Source: Candidatus Melainabacteria bacterium (lineage in GTDB: Bacteria; Cyanobacteriota; Vampirovibrionia; Gastranaerophilales; Gastranaerophilaceae). Taken from it: a DNA stretch of 21,693 nt. The translations under genes were made by a program, and so were the position numbers. Where the stretch lies: assembly GCA_003258725.1 (NCBI GenBank), contig QHMG01000019.1, positions 1-21,693 of the forward strand, given 5' to 3'. This document shows, piece by piece, positions 6,788-14,944 of the stretch; the first letter of the stretch is position 1, and each line of letters opens with the position of its first letter. The notes below the pieces were generated by a model that was given only the letters and a program-made list of their open reading frames with translations, was not told the DNA's origin and did no database searches.

Positions 6788-7387
6788 TTAATGTTTTAAA
6801 TTTTTTATTATAACTGCTGGATTTCCTGCAACAACAGTATATGGTTCTATGTTATTTCTTACTACAGATTTTGCACCTATAATAGCACCCTCACCTATTG
6901 TTACACCATTCAAAATTGTACTACCAAAGCCTATCCAAACTTTATCTTCAATTATAATCGGTCTAGATTTCACCGAATTCCAATTTTTATTTTCAGTAAA
7001 ATTATGACCATTTCTATAATCTTGAAGTTGTTGTACTAAATCGTGTTGTCTTTCTTTCCAATTTAACGAGTGAGAATTATGGTCATACAATACGCAGTCC
7101 CAAGCGATTGTAACATCATTACCAATTTTTATTTTTGAACGAGAAATTAAATTAGTTCCTGCATTAATAAAAGTTCTGTCTCCAATTTCAATTTCACCTT
7201 GTGAACTTTCAAAAATAAAGTTACAATTTAACATACAATCATTACCTATTTTTATAGGATTTTCTGAATTTACATCATACCTAAATGTTACTTGTGGCAT
7301 TAAAACTGTACCATTTCCAACACTTACAGAAGAAGGTATTTTTGTATTTTTATTTTTTTTAAATATCTTTTTGATAATGTTTTTCAT
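6788..7387 (-). CDS. Left-handed beta-helix acyltransferase (hexapeptide repeat, acetyltransferase type)
   Basis: The 199-residue protein is built of hexapeptide repeats such as IKIGND, IEIGDR, IKIGND, VWIGFG and VTIGEG, the signature of LbetaH trimeric acyltransferases. The conserved catalytic-histidine segment is YDHNSHSLNW (H103, H106). The C-terminus VAGNPAVIIK is the standard ending of the maltose/galactoside O-acetyltransferase-like group. It probably uses acetyl-CoA to O-acetylate a sugar of the surface glycan. The N-terminal 16 residues are strongly basic (MKNIIKKIFKKNKN) and could contact membrane lipids. The start ATG at 7387 has only a weak TTAGG about 9 bases upstream. It is the last gene of the leftward glycosyltransferase-ugd-acetyltransferase set, 105 bases after ugd. 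Confidence 0.92.
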   Translation of the reverse strand: MKNIIKKIFKKNKNTKIPSSVSVGNGTVLMPQVTFRYDVNSENPIKIGNDCMLNCNFIFESSQGEIEIGDRTFINAGTNLISRSKIKIGNDVTIAWDCVLYDHNSHSLNWKERQHDLVQQLQDYRNGHNFTENKNWNSVKSRPIIIEDKVWIGFGSTILNGVTIGEGAIIGAKSVVRNNIEPYTVVAGNPAVIIKNLKH

Positions 7388-7492
7388 TATTTTTACCTAA
7401 TTACATATTTATCAATTTTTTGATATATATTGTTACTCAAATACTTATTTTGTTAATTTTAATATACAAATCAATCAGATTCAAATTTTAAA

Positions 7493-8794
7493 TTAACACT
7501 TACCAATTTGAATACATTCAAAACCACGGCTTTGTAAGCGTTCTTTATTATATTGGTTTCTTCCATCAAAAATTATTGGTGTTTTTAATAAATTTTTCAT
7601 TCTATCAAAGTCTGGTCGTCTAAATTCATTCCACTCAGTTAAAAGTAATAGTGCATCTGCATTTTCTAATGCTTCATAAGAACTTTTTACATAAGTTATT
7701 GTACCTTTAAAGTAGAATTTTGCTTCTTCTGTTGCTTTTGGATCATAAGCATTAATTTTAGCTCCGAGTTTTAATAAATTATTAATAATAGTAATTGCTG
7801 GAGCTTCCCTCATATCATTTGTTTTAGGTTTAAATGCTAAACCCCATACTGCAAATGTTTTACCTGCTAAATTGTCACCAAATTTTTTAGTAATTTTATC
7901 CACAAATAATGTTCTTTGTTTTTTGTTAGTTTCATCTGCCGATTTAATTATACTCATATCACAGCCATTTTCTGCACCGGTTTTAATAAGAGCTTTAACA
8001 TCTTTAGGAAAACAACTTCCACCATAACCTAATCCTGGGAATAAAAATTTATTCCCAATTCTTGAATCAGTTGTCATACCAATTCTAACCATTTCAGCAT
8101 TTGCACCAACTTTTTCGCAAAGATTAGCAATTTCATTTGCATAAGAAATTTTTACGGCTAAAAATGAATTTGCAGCATATTTTGTCATTTCTGCAGATTT
8201 AACATCCATTACAATTACTCTATTTCCTGTACGGAAAAAAGGAGCATAAATTTCTTGCATAATTTGAGTTGCTTTATCAGAATTTGAACCTATTACAACT
8301 CTATCAGGAGATAAGAAGTCATTAACAGCATTACCTTGTTTTAAAAATTCTGGATTTGAGACAACATCAAAATCATAATTTGTATTTTCTTTAATTATCT
8401 CAGAAACTTTCTCAGCAGTACCTACAGGAACAGTTGATTTATCAACTATAACTTTATAATCATTCATTGATTTTGCTATTGATTTTGCTACATTAAACAC
8501 GTATTGTAAATCTGCAGAACCATCTTCACCTTGAGGAGTTCCAACAGCAATAAAACAAACAAGAGATTTTTCAACTGCAGTTTTTAAATCTGTTGAAAAA
8601 TCTAAACGAGCTTCAAGTACATTTGATTTAACAAGTTCATCAAGTCCTGGTTCATATATTGGAATAATACCATTTTTTAATTGAGAAATTTTTTCTTCAT
8701 TATTATCAACACAGATAACATTGTTACCCATATCAGCCAAACATGCCCCTGCAACGAGTCCCACGTATCCTGTACCTATTACACAAATATTCAT
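7493..8794 (-). CDS. ugd: UDP-glucose 6-dehydrogenase
   Basis: The 433-residue product has the family's usual length and oxidises UDP-glucose to UDP-glucuronate with two NAD+. The NAD-binding loop is GTGYVGLVAGA (7-17). Other landmarks are IYEPGLDEL (46-54), VGTPQGEDG (84-92), STVPVGT (120-126), NPEFLKQGNAV (147-157) and the active-site GLGYGGSCFPKD with catalytic C261. The C-terminal domain carries VWGLAFKPKTNDMREAP and the segment ending IFDGRN, both typical of the UDP-binding domain. The start at 8794 has AAGGAG 8 bases upstream. UDP-glucuronate is a precursor for acidic capsule or O-antigen sugars, which fits the surrounding glycosyltransferases, epimerase and aminotransferase. All recognised catalytic residues are present, so it should be active. 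Confidence 0.97.
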   Translation of the reverse strand: MNICVIGTGYVGLVAGACLADMGNNVICVDNNEEKISQLKNGIIPIYEPGLDELVKSNVLEARLDFSTDLKTAVEKSLVCFIAVGTPQGEDGSADLQYVFNVAKSIAKSMNDYKVIVDKSTVPVGTAEKVSEIIKENTNYDFDVVSNPEFLKQGNAVNDFLSPDRVVIGSNSDKATQIMQEIYAPFFRTGNRVIVMDVKSAEMTKYAANSFLAVKISYANEIANLCEKVGANAEMVRIGMTTDSRIGNKFLFPGLGYGGSCFPKDVKALIKTGAENGCDMSIIKSADETNKKQRTLFVDKITKKFGDNLAGKTFAVWGLAFKPKTNDMREAPAITIINNLLKLGAKINAYDPKATEEAKFYFKGTITYVKSSYEALENADALLLLTEWNEFRRPDFDRMKNLLKTPIIFDGRNQYNKERLQSRGFECIQIGKC

Positions 8795-8841
8795 GAAATT
8801 TACTCCTTATTTTTATAATTTAATATTTTTTAAATATTAAG

Positions 8842-9788
8842 TTATTTTTTTCGTTTACTATATGAAAATTTAATAAAACCTAAAATGACTATAGTTCTTT
8901 TATATCCACATCTGTATTTTTTTAAAATAAAATTTCCTTTCACACCTGAAATTTTGTGGAAATATTTTATCTTTTCTTTTAACGCTTGTTTATTTTCTTT
9001 AATTGGAAGTTTTGTTAAAACTGTTGGTTTTTCATCTAAATCTACATCATAAATATCTGTTTCTGCGCAATGAGTAGAATCTATCCCAAAACCAATATTT
9101 TTAACAAGAGATCTTGAAGGACATAAACCCAACTTATTATTTAAAAAAGTACTAGCGTACCAACGAATAGCCCAAGAATCTACCTTGCCTTCAGTTTGTA
9201 ATTCTAGCATTTCCGTATATGGATAAGAATTATTTTTATCAAAATCTTTTGAAAGTTTTCTTTTTTTTATTTCATCTAAAAGTTCTTTGCCACTAAGGTT
9301 AAATAATTCCCAAGCTCTTTTCCAAGTAGCCCAACCCCAACATTCGGCACCCTTTATAAAAAAAGTTGATTCTTTAGGAAGTTTTTTTAATGGAAAATTA
9401 TAACCTTGTATACAACCGACACCATCTTCTTTTTCATACATATCAAGTGCCTCATTCATATACTTTAAGAAATATGGGTTTGTTACTAAATCATCTTCTA
9501 TAACGACAATTCTTCCATATTCATTAACTATTTTTGTAACACCATAAATTATTGAATTTGCTAAACCTTTATTTGTTAAACTTTCTTCAATTTTAATTTC
9601 TTTAAAACCATTTATTGTTTTAATATAATCTCTAACTTGCTGAACTTTTTCTTCTGAACCTTCTTTTGGACCATCAGAAAATATATACAAAATACTATCT
9701 GAAGCTAGTTCATTTTTTTGTAAGGCTTCTACCGTTTTTTTAATGTATCTAATCTTTTATAACAAAACAATGCTATCGGTGCAAACAT
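8842..9788 (-). pseudogene. GT-A-like glycosyltransferase split by a frameshift in an A7 run
   Basis: The gene starts at the ATG at 9788, with AGAGGA just upstream, and reads MFAPIALFCYKRLDTLKK, the usual N-terminus of this nucleotide-diphospho-sugar transferase family. After ACA-TTA-AAA-AAA-CGG the frame hits TAG (9730-9732). One more A in the A7 run (9735-9741) restores TVEALQKNELASDSILYIFSDGPKE and a 315-residue protein ending at 8842. The downstream frame alone (8842-9690) has only a TTG start and no ribosome binding site. Domain landmarks are LYIFSDGPK, NKGLANSI, the DXD-like VIEDDLV and CWGWATWKRAW. The next gene, ugd, follows 47 bases on. It could be a recent pseudogene, a sequencing or assembly error, a phase-variable gene, or a gene rescued by transcriptional slippage on the A run. 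Confidence 0.85.
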
Positions 9789-9815
9789 CTATTTCCTCTT
9801 TGTTTTTACAATTTA

Positions 9816-9841
9816 TGCAACATTTTATATTATATGTTGCA
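9816..9841. promoter_or_regulatory. Inverted repeat upstream of the glycosyltransferase-ugd operon
   Basis: TGCAACAT and ATGTTGCA (8 bp each) flank a 10-base AT-only centre that reads as TATAAT-like on the minus strand. It lies 28-53 bases upstream of the glycosyltransferase ATG, so it could be an operator over the promoter. No T-tract follows, so a terminator is unlikely. Confidence 0.35.
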
Positions 9842-9937
9842 ATGTTATTCTTTGATTTTATCATAAATATTCTCAATATCACATTGTATAGACATACTTT
9901 TTTGTAATTTTTAAATCAAATCTAATAGCAAATAAAA

Positions 9938-9957
9938 AGGTGGCATTTCTGCCACCT
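9938..9957 (-). terminator. Rho-independent terminator of the CDGGGLTA-repeat gene
   Basis: An 8-bp stem AGGTGGCA/TGCCACCT has a 4-base loop. On the minus strand it is followed by TTTTTATTT. It sits 41 bases past the stop codon of the gene at 9998-10405. Confidence 0.85.
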
Positions 9958-9997
9958 GATACCATTTTTATTCCTTTTCCTTATCTATAAAATCTTT

Positions 9998-10405
9998 TTA
10001 GGCTTTTGCAAAAATCATATCTTTTGCTTTTGCTAACAAGCCTTTTCCCGCTTCAAGCCATTCTGCTGGTTTACCTTTAGAAAAGAACTTATCAACAGAA
10101 CCCTTCATTGCATTCAAGCCTTTAGAAATTTGGTCTCTATGACCATATCCCAGTAAAGCGCCACCAATCAACAACACTGCGGCAGCAATAATTCCTGTTT
10201 TCTTACTAATTCCACCTGTTGGAACTGGTGCAGTATCTCCTGTACCACAGAAGGACATCGCACCTTTTGGCATTGTTGGTCTCGCTGTCAAACCACCGCC
10301 ATCACATGCATTCCATGGTATTTTAGGTTTTGCTGTTAGTCCGCCTCCGTCACAAGTTCCTATTGATACTATTGGCAACGGTTGTGAGCTTACTAATGAT
10401 GACAT
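9998..10405 (-). CDS. Small single-helix membrane protein with duplicated CDGGGLTA(K/R)P motif
   Basis: The 135-residue protein starts at the ATG at 10405, with AAAGGAA 7 bases upstream; an in-frame ATG 7 codons earlier lies upstream of that site. Residues 1-66 are Pro/Gly/Ser-rich and look disordered. They contain two copies of CDGGGLTA(K/R)P at 18-27 and 34-43, a 16-residue period. A single hydrophobic helix (GIIAAAVLLIGGALLGYG, 71-88) follows two lysines. The C-terminal 47 residues are basic and amphipathic. There is no classical signal peptide. The layout resembles the 124-residue protein at 15080-15454 on the other side of the zincin genes. I do not recognise a family. The cysteine in each repeat could bind metal, carry a lipid or form disulfides, but this is speculation. 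Both ends are bounded by terminators, so it is probably monocistronic. Confidence 0.75.
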   Translation of the reverse strand: MSSLVSSQPLPIVSIGTCDGGGLTAKPKIPWNACDGGGLTARPTMPKGAMSFCGTGDTAPVPTGGISKKTGIIAAAVLLIGGALLGYGHRDQISKGLNAMKGSVDKFFSKGKPAEWLEAGKGLLAKAKDMIFAKA

Positions 10406-10454
10406 TTTATAATTCCTTTCACACAAAAAGTTTTTAACTACACACTTATATTAA

Positions 10455-10494
10455 AACATGCTGTAATCAAGAATTGACAAGATTACAGCATGTT
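10455..10494 (-). terminator. Long hairpin terminator after the Hsp20-like gene
   Basis: A perfect 14-bp stem AACATGCTGTAATC/GATTACAGCATGTT has a 12-base loop. On the minus strand the stem ends in TT and is followed by TTAATAT. It lies 22 bases past the stop of the gene at 10517-11044 and about 50 bases before the ATG of the next gene, so an attenuator role is also possible. Confidence 0.75.
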
Positions 10495-10516
10495 TGTGAA
10501 CTTTTGTTAACTAAGA

Positions 10517-11044
10517 TTAGTCTTTATTTTCATAAGGCAAGTTAATAATCATTTTGCCTTTTTCTTCATCTTTTGTCATTTTGTTAAAATCTACTTTATT
10601 TTCTAACAAAAATGCTTGTTGCATACTCATCATTTTTTCTTTATCACCTTTTTTAACATCTCTTTGAGCATTAATTTTTAACAAATTACCATTTTCAACG
10701 TTAATTTCAATGTTTTTAGCTGTATTTCCAAAAGGTTTTAAAGCAATTACAACTTTATAACCTCCGTCTTCTTCTGAAATAGTCACAGGATTTGGCATTT
10801 CCTTTCCAATAACCATAATATCCTTGTCCATTCGACGCATATCACGTGCAAATTGTTTATCCATTTGCTCAATCATTTTGTCTGCACGTCGCATGTGATA
10901 TTCAGGACTTAACATTATTTTAAATGTCATATCTACAGCAAAATAGAATGCTAAAAATGCACCTATAATTGTTCCGACAAAGATTAAAAAGAATTTTAAA
11001 CATTTTTCTTTTTTACTACATTTGTTATTTTCTTGATTTTCCAT
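10517..11044 (-). CDS. Membrane-anchored Hsp20/alpha-crystallin-like protein
   Basis: The 175-residue product has a charged N-terminus with two cysteines (C9, C15), a hydrophobic helix at about 17-37, and a Met/Arg/Asp-rich helical linker (about 48-80). The C-terminal beta domain (about 86-171) follows the small heat-shock protein pattern: PNPVTISEEDGGYKVVIALK, then KNIEINVENGNLLKINAQ, then KGKMIINLPYE. Small heat-shock proteins hold unfolding proteins in a refoldable state and are normally soluble, so the membrane helix is unusual. By the positive-inside rule the Lys-rich N-terminus (KKEKCLK) should be cytoplasmic and the beta domain periplasmic. The start at 11044 has AAGGAG 8 bases upstream. 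Its neighbours are a small membrane protein and two putative metalloproteases, so a role in handling exported proteins is possible but unproven. Confidence 0.78.
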   Translation of the reverse strand: MENQENNKCSKKEKCLKFFLIFVGTIIGAFLAFYFAVDMTFKIMLSPEYHMRRADKMIEQMDKQFARDMRRMDKDIMVIGKEMPNPVTISEEDGGYKVVIALKPFGNTAKNIEINVENGNLLKINAQRDVKKGDKEKMMSMQQAFLLENKVDFNKMTKDEEKGKMIINLPYENKD

Positions 11045-11102
11045 AATTTTACTCCTTTTTTCACGTATATTTTACTGCAAAATTATAATAAATATCATCA
11101 TG

Positions 11103-11138
11103 AAAAAAGACAATTACCGAGTTTGGCAATTGTCTTTT
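11103..11138 (-). terminator. Rho-independent terminator of the first zincin gene
   Basis: AAAAGACAATT pairs with AATTGTCTTTT around a short CC/GG extension and a GAGTTT loop. A six-T run lies at the end of the stem on the minus strand, just past the stop codon at 11157. A plus-strand T-rich tract is also present. Confidence 0.8.
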
Positions 11139-11156
11139 CTTTTTATATTAATTAAC

Positions 11157-12965
11157 TTACGCAATTTCTTCACTTAATTTTTCGCTTAATTTAGCAATTG
11201 TTTCTGGGAAGTATTGTTGTAAATATTGAGAACGAATTGCTAATAATTCGTGAGTTTTTGGAGTTGTTAACAATGCATTTGATTCAGCAATTGTCTCACC
11301 TAAACCACCTAATTCGCCACCGTAGTGAGTAACTTTGTTGATGAAGTAATCAACGTGGTCACGTTGTGTATCTGGGAATGCTTTATTGAAGGCTTTTCTT
11401 TCTTTATCATAAACCTTTTGAACCTCTGGGTCTTCTTGAATAGCCATATCTACTGTATCTGCGTATGCTTCATCACTAGAACCATCAACATCTCTGTAAT
11501 CTCTTGCGTGACCTAATTCGTGCAAGATTACAAATAAGTTTTCACCAGAGTGAATTTCTTTACTTGTTGGATCATAGTATGAGTCAAGAACATCTTTATT
11601 ACCAACTAATTTTTTTGTTGTTTGAGCAACTTTGAATAATTCTTCACCAGGCATAGCTTTTAAAGATTTCATAATCTTTTCTTTGTTACCTTTAATTTGA
11701 TTGTCAATTGAAATTCTTGCTTGACGTTTTGGATTATTCATATCAACAACATTAATATCATGTTTATCAACTTTGATATCATATTTTTCGTTGTTTCTAG
11801 TTGAAATAAAGTGGTTATCATCAACAACTTCAAATGTAGAAGATTTGTCTAATAGAACTTTTCCATTTTTATCTGTAATTTTGTAATCAACGATTCTGTT
11901 GCCTTTAGGGTCATCTTCATAAGAGTAAGTTGTCTTTGTACCGTTTAAAGAAGTCATATTTTTCTTAACAGTTGTAATACCTGTTTTCTTATCATAATGA
12001 CCTTCACTTACTTGAGTTTTATTACCTTTAGCATCTTCGTAAACAATATCAAATACACCTTTTACATCTGAAGGCGCAGTGTATTCTTTTCTTACAACTT
12101 TACCTGCTTTGTTTTTAATAACTCTAACTTCGTGAGTTGCAGTCGGATAACCTTGATCATCAATTTCTAATCTAACTTTTGAAGTAGTGTTATTTCTTAA
12201 ATCGTTTACTTTTTTAATTTGGTAAACTTGGCTACCTGATTGATATAAAGACATATTTTCGATAGCTTGACGATTTAAGTCTTTATCTAGCATTTCAGTA
12301 TTTAATTCGTTGTTTTTAGTTGAAGCCTTAATTACGAAAGAGTTTGTATCATAAACATTACCATCAAATACAACTTCAAGTAAGTTTTTACCCATAGCTT
12401 TTTCCATATCCATAACTTTAGAAGCAGCTTTGTCTAATTTACCTTCTAAAGATGGAGTTAAGGCCATAATAGCTACGTTTTCACCTGATAATTGTGTTTT
12501 AATTAAAGGTTTTGCAGCTTTCAATTGTTCTGCATTACAATTATCTGCCATTAACATCAAATCTTTGTGAGTATATTTACCTCTATCAACTCTTGCACCA
12601 GGTTCTTTAGCATAAGGAACCATAGCATTTAAAACATCAGTTTTTTTAGTTGCTAATTGAGAAACTGTTTTACCTTTAACGTGAGGAGTTGCAGCAAGTG
12701 TTTGTACTGCATTCCATTTATCTGGAGATTCTGTCAAAATAATTTTCAAATTGATTAACTCTTTTGGTCCAAATTTTGGAACACTAGCTTTACCTTTTTG
12801 AATTTTAGTAGATTTCAAAGTTTCCATAGCGTTATCTACGCTAAAATCTGCTTTTTTGAAACTATCTGGAGCTTGTTCTGGTAATTTAGTTTTTTCTGCT
12901 TTTTTTGATGGTCTTAACTTTGGAGCATTGATTTGAGTTAAGTTTTGAACATTCATGTCTGACAT
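11157..12965 (-). CDS. Zincin metallopeptidase-like protein (HELGH), tandem paralogue 1
   Basis: The 602-residue protein starts at the ATG at 12965 (MSDMNVQNLTQINAPKLRP), with GAAGGAA about 10 bases upstream. A longer frame to 13046 crosses that site and the promoter. Residues about 60-200 are helical repeats of the type LIKTQLSGENVAIMALTPSL. Residues about 255-440 are beta-rich, with Asp/Gly turns such as KITDKNGKVLL. The C-terminal domain has HELGHARDYRD (H482, E483, H486) and GGLGETIAES, with E557 as the likely third zinc ligand. This HExxH...E layout is that of gluzincins and recalls the anthrax-lethal-factor-like group. No signal peptide is visible, so it is either cytoplasmic or exported by an unusual route. 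The gene at 13134-14921 is a full-length paralogue. The substrate is unknown. Confidence 0.85.
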   Translation of the reverse strand: MSDMNVQNLTQINAPKLRPSKKAEKTKLPEQAPDSFKKADFSVDNAMETLKSTKIQKGKASVPKFGPKELINLKIILTESPDKWNAVQTLAATPHVKGKTVSQLATKKTDVLNAMVPYAKEPGARVDRGKYTHKDLMLMADNCNAEQLKAAKPLIKTQLSGENVAIMALTPSLEGKLDKAASKVMDMEKAMGKNLLEVVFDGNVYDTNSFVIKASTKNNELNTEMLDKDLNRQAIENMSLYQSGSQVYQIKKVNDLRNNTTSKVRLEIDDQGYPTATHEVRVIKNKAGKVVRKEYTAPSDVKGVFDIVYEDAKGNKTQVSEGHYDKKTGITTVKKNMTSLNGTKTTYSYEDDPKGNRIVDYKITDKNGKVLLDKSSTFEVVDDNHFISTRNNEKYDIKVDKHDINVVDMNNPKRQARISIDNQIKGNKEKIMKSLKAMPGEELFKVAQTTKKLVGNKDVLDSYYDPTSKEIHSGENLFVILHELGHARDYRDVDGSSDEAYADTVDMAIQEDPEVQKVYDKERKAFNKAFPDTQRDHVDYFINKVTHYGGELGGLGETIAESNALLTTPKTHELLAIRSQYLQQYFPETIAKLSEKLSEEIA

Positions 12966-13023
12966 TTTCTTATTATTCCTTCTTTTCCTAATTAAATTTT
13001 TCCTAAGAGAACCTTGTATTCCT

Positions 13024-13032
13024 ACTATAGCA
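13024..13032 (-). promoter_or_regulatory. Extended -10 promoter of the first zincin gene
   Basis: On the minus strand TGC-TATAGT forms an extended -10 about 60 bases upstream of the ATG at 12965. An 18-bp palindrome (13055-13072) lies where an activator would bind, about 42-60 bases upstream of the start of transcription. Confidence 0.45.
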
Positions 13033-13060
13033 TGAAAAAACGTCAAAAATTTATTTGCTA
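13030..13060. repeat. 31-bp block shared by the two zincin upstream regions, copy 1
   Basis: This block (GCATGAAA at one end, TTGCTA at the other) aligns without gaps to 14945-14975, with 25 of 31 bases identical. It lies 65 bases upstream of the first zincin ATG. Confidence 0.6.
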
Positions 13061-13072
13061 TTCAAATAGCAA
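13055..13072. promoter_or_regulatory. 18-bp palindrome, possible regulator site of zincin 1
   Basis: TTGCTATT and AATAGCAA are perfect inverted arms around CA. There is no T-tract. The palindrome lies just upstream of the putative extended -10 promoter of the first zincin gene, and it has no counterpart at the second zincin gene. Confidence 0.4.
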
Positions 13073-13133
13073 TTGAAATTAAAATTTTTACAAATATTTA
13101 CATGCCGGCAAGAAAATTCTTTTTTTAAATTTT

Positions 13134-14921
13134 CTATTTACTTAATTTTGTTTCTAAAACAGCAATTGTGCGTGGGAAGTTTTGTTGCAAGTATTGGGAA
13201 CGTATTGCCAATGGTTCATAAGATTTACCTTCTGACAAAATTGCGTTTGATTCTGCAATTGTTTCACTCAAGCCACCTGTTTCACCGCCATAATGGTTTA
13301 ATGTATTCATAAAGTAATCCATGTGTTCTCTTTGTGTATCCGGATATGCTTTAAAAAATGCTTGTTTTTCTTCTTCAAAGGCTTTGTTTACATCTTTATC
13401 CATTGTAAGAGATTTTTTCATAGATTCTTCAATATTTTTCAAATCATCATCTACATCACGATAATCTCTTGCGTGTCCTAATTCGTGCAAGAACAAAAAT
13501 TCATCGCTTCCTGATGAAATAGAACGGCAAGAACCGTTATAATATGAATCCAACGGGTCATTTATGCTTTCTAAAAAGTCCACTGTTTCACCAAGTTTGA
13601 TTAATTCTTCACCTGGAAATTGTTTCAATGTAGAAAGTAACTGTTTTTTATCTCCAATAAAGTTATCTTTTGCTGTAAATTTCGCTTTTTTATTTTTATC
13701 TTGTAAACTTTGAACAGAGATTTCGTTTTCATTTACGTTAATTTCGTATTTATCATCATTTTTTGATGAAATAAATTTGTTTTCATTAATTTCTTCAAAA
13801 GTTTGGCTTTTGTTCAAAAGAACTTTGCCGTTTTTATCTGTAATCTTGTAATCCACAATACGATTGCCTTGTGGGTCATTTTCATATAAATATTGAGTTC
13901 TAACTCCTTCTGGCGAAGTCATATCTTTTTGAATAGAAACAATGCCTGTTTTCTTGTCAATTTTACCTGAAGAAAGCACTTTTTGCTTACCTTCTGGAGT
14001 TTTTCTCACAATATCGTAAACACCATTCACTTGTGAATGCGAAGTATATTCGTAATATTTAACCTTGTTATTTTTATCTTTTACAATTCTAACTTCGTTT
14101 TCAAAAACCGGTCTACCGACCTCTTTGTCCTCACGCAAAGTAACCTTAGAAACAGTATTATTTCTAAAATCTGTTGATTTTTTTACAAAATATTTTTTGC
14201 CGTTTTTGTTAGTAAAACTTGTTGTATCTTCAAGGGCTTCCCGTTTTAAATCTTTGTTTAAAACAACCTTCTTTTCGTTGTCACCTTGCAATTTTGCAGT
14301 CAAATCGTAAGCATCTTTTTCATATCTGTTACGGGCAAAAGAAACTTCTTTCAAATCTTTTCCTGCAACTTTTTCCATTTCAAGAATTTTTTCTGATACT
14401 TTATCTAAATTCGGAATATTAGGAGTTTGAGTTAATAAAACAATATTTTTTACCGATAATTTTGTTTTTGTCAAAGGTAAAGATTTTTTCAAATCCTCTG
14501 GCATTAATTTATCTGTAAATTGCATCATTTCTTTACCGGAATATTTATGACTTCCTTTTTCATCTTTAATTTCTGCAATTTGAGTAAGTGTATTTAAATG
14601 CTCTAATGGTTTTGAAGCCATTAAATAGACAAAATCACCTTTGATATTTGGATTATTTGCTAATTTTGAAACAGAATCCCATTTTTTAGGTTCACCTTTT
14701 AAACTGTTTTCAATCTTAATCAATTGATTGCGTTCAAATTTCTTTTTACCGTTTTCTAAACGAACATCAGAAAGAATTTTCATAGATTTATCAAGGTCAA
14801 AATTTTCTTTTGAACTTTCAAAACTATCTGATTTCATTGGTTTTGTTACATAAGTTTTGTTAGTAATTACTTTGCCTGTAAATACAGGAGCTTTAACGCT
14901 TGTAATAGGTTGAATATTCAT
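13134..14921 (-). CDS. Zincin metallopeptidase-like protein (HELGH), tandem paralogue 2
   Basis: The 595-residue protein starts MNIQPITSVKAPVFTGK and aligns with its neighbour at 11157-12965 along nearly the whole length. The near-identical parts are GNRIVDYKITDKNGKVLL (352-369), LHELGHARDYRDVD (478-491), HYGGETGGLSETIAESNAIL and LAIRSQYLQQNFP. The HExxH zinc ligands are H479 and H483 with catalytic E480, and E553 is the likely third ligand. The helical N-terminal third and the linker after HELGH are more divergent, so the duplication is old. The ATG at 14921 has GAAGGA about 12 bases upstream, a long spacing. No signal peptide is visible, but the N-terminal VFTGK motif is of a kind common in Gastranaerophilales proteins. 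No strong terminator separates it from the first zincin gene, which has its own promoter. Confidence 0.86.
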   Translation of the reverse strand: MNIQPITSVKAPVFTGKVITNKTYVTKPMKSDSFESSKENFDLDKSMKILSDVRLENGKKKFERNQLIKIENSLKGEPKKWDSVSKLANNPNIKGDFVYLMASKPLEHLNTLTQIAEIKDEKGSHKYSGKEMMQFTDKLMPEDLKKSLPLTKTKLSVKNIVLLTQTPNIPNLDKVSEKILEMEKVAGKDLKEVSFARNRYEKDAYDLTAKLQGDNEKKVVLNKDLKREALEDTTSFTNKNGKKYFVKKSTDFRNNTVSKVTLREDKEVGRPVFENEVRIVKDKNNKVKYYEYTSHSQVNGVYDIVRKTPEGKQKVLSSGKIDKKTGIVSIQKDMTSPEGVRTQYLYENDPQGNRIVDYKITDKNGKVLLNKSQTFEEINENKFISSKNDDKYEINVNENEISVQSLQDKNKKAKFTAKDNFIGDKKQLLSTLKQFPGEELIKLGETVDFLESINDPLDSYYNGSCRSISSGSDEFLFLHELGHARDYRDVDDDLKNIEESMKKSLTMDKDVNKAFEEEKQAFFKAYPDTQREHMDYFMNTLNHYGGETGGLSETIAESNAILSEGKSYEPLAIRSQYLQQNFPRTIAVLETKLSK

Positions 14922-14944
14922 AAAATTTTAGGATTCCTTCAACT

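Noticed and set aside
12966..13046. 27-codon N-terminal extension of the first zincin
   Set aside because: It crosses the putative promoter and the ribosome binding site that serves the ATG at 12965, and its Arg/Lys-rich sequence is not shared by the paralogue.
13084..13133. Terminator between the two zincin genes
   Set aside because: AGAAAATT/AATTTTCT could pair but is all A-T apart from one pair and has a long loop. It is not followed by a T-tract, so I could not support it.
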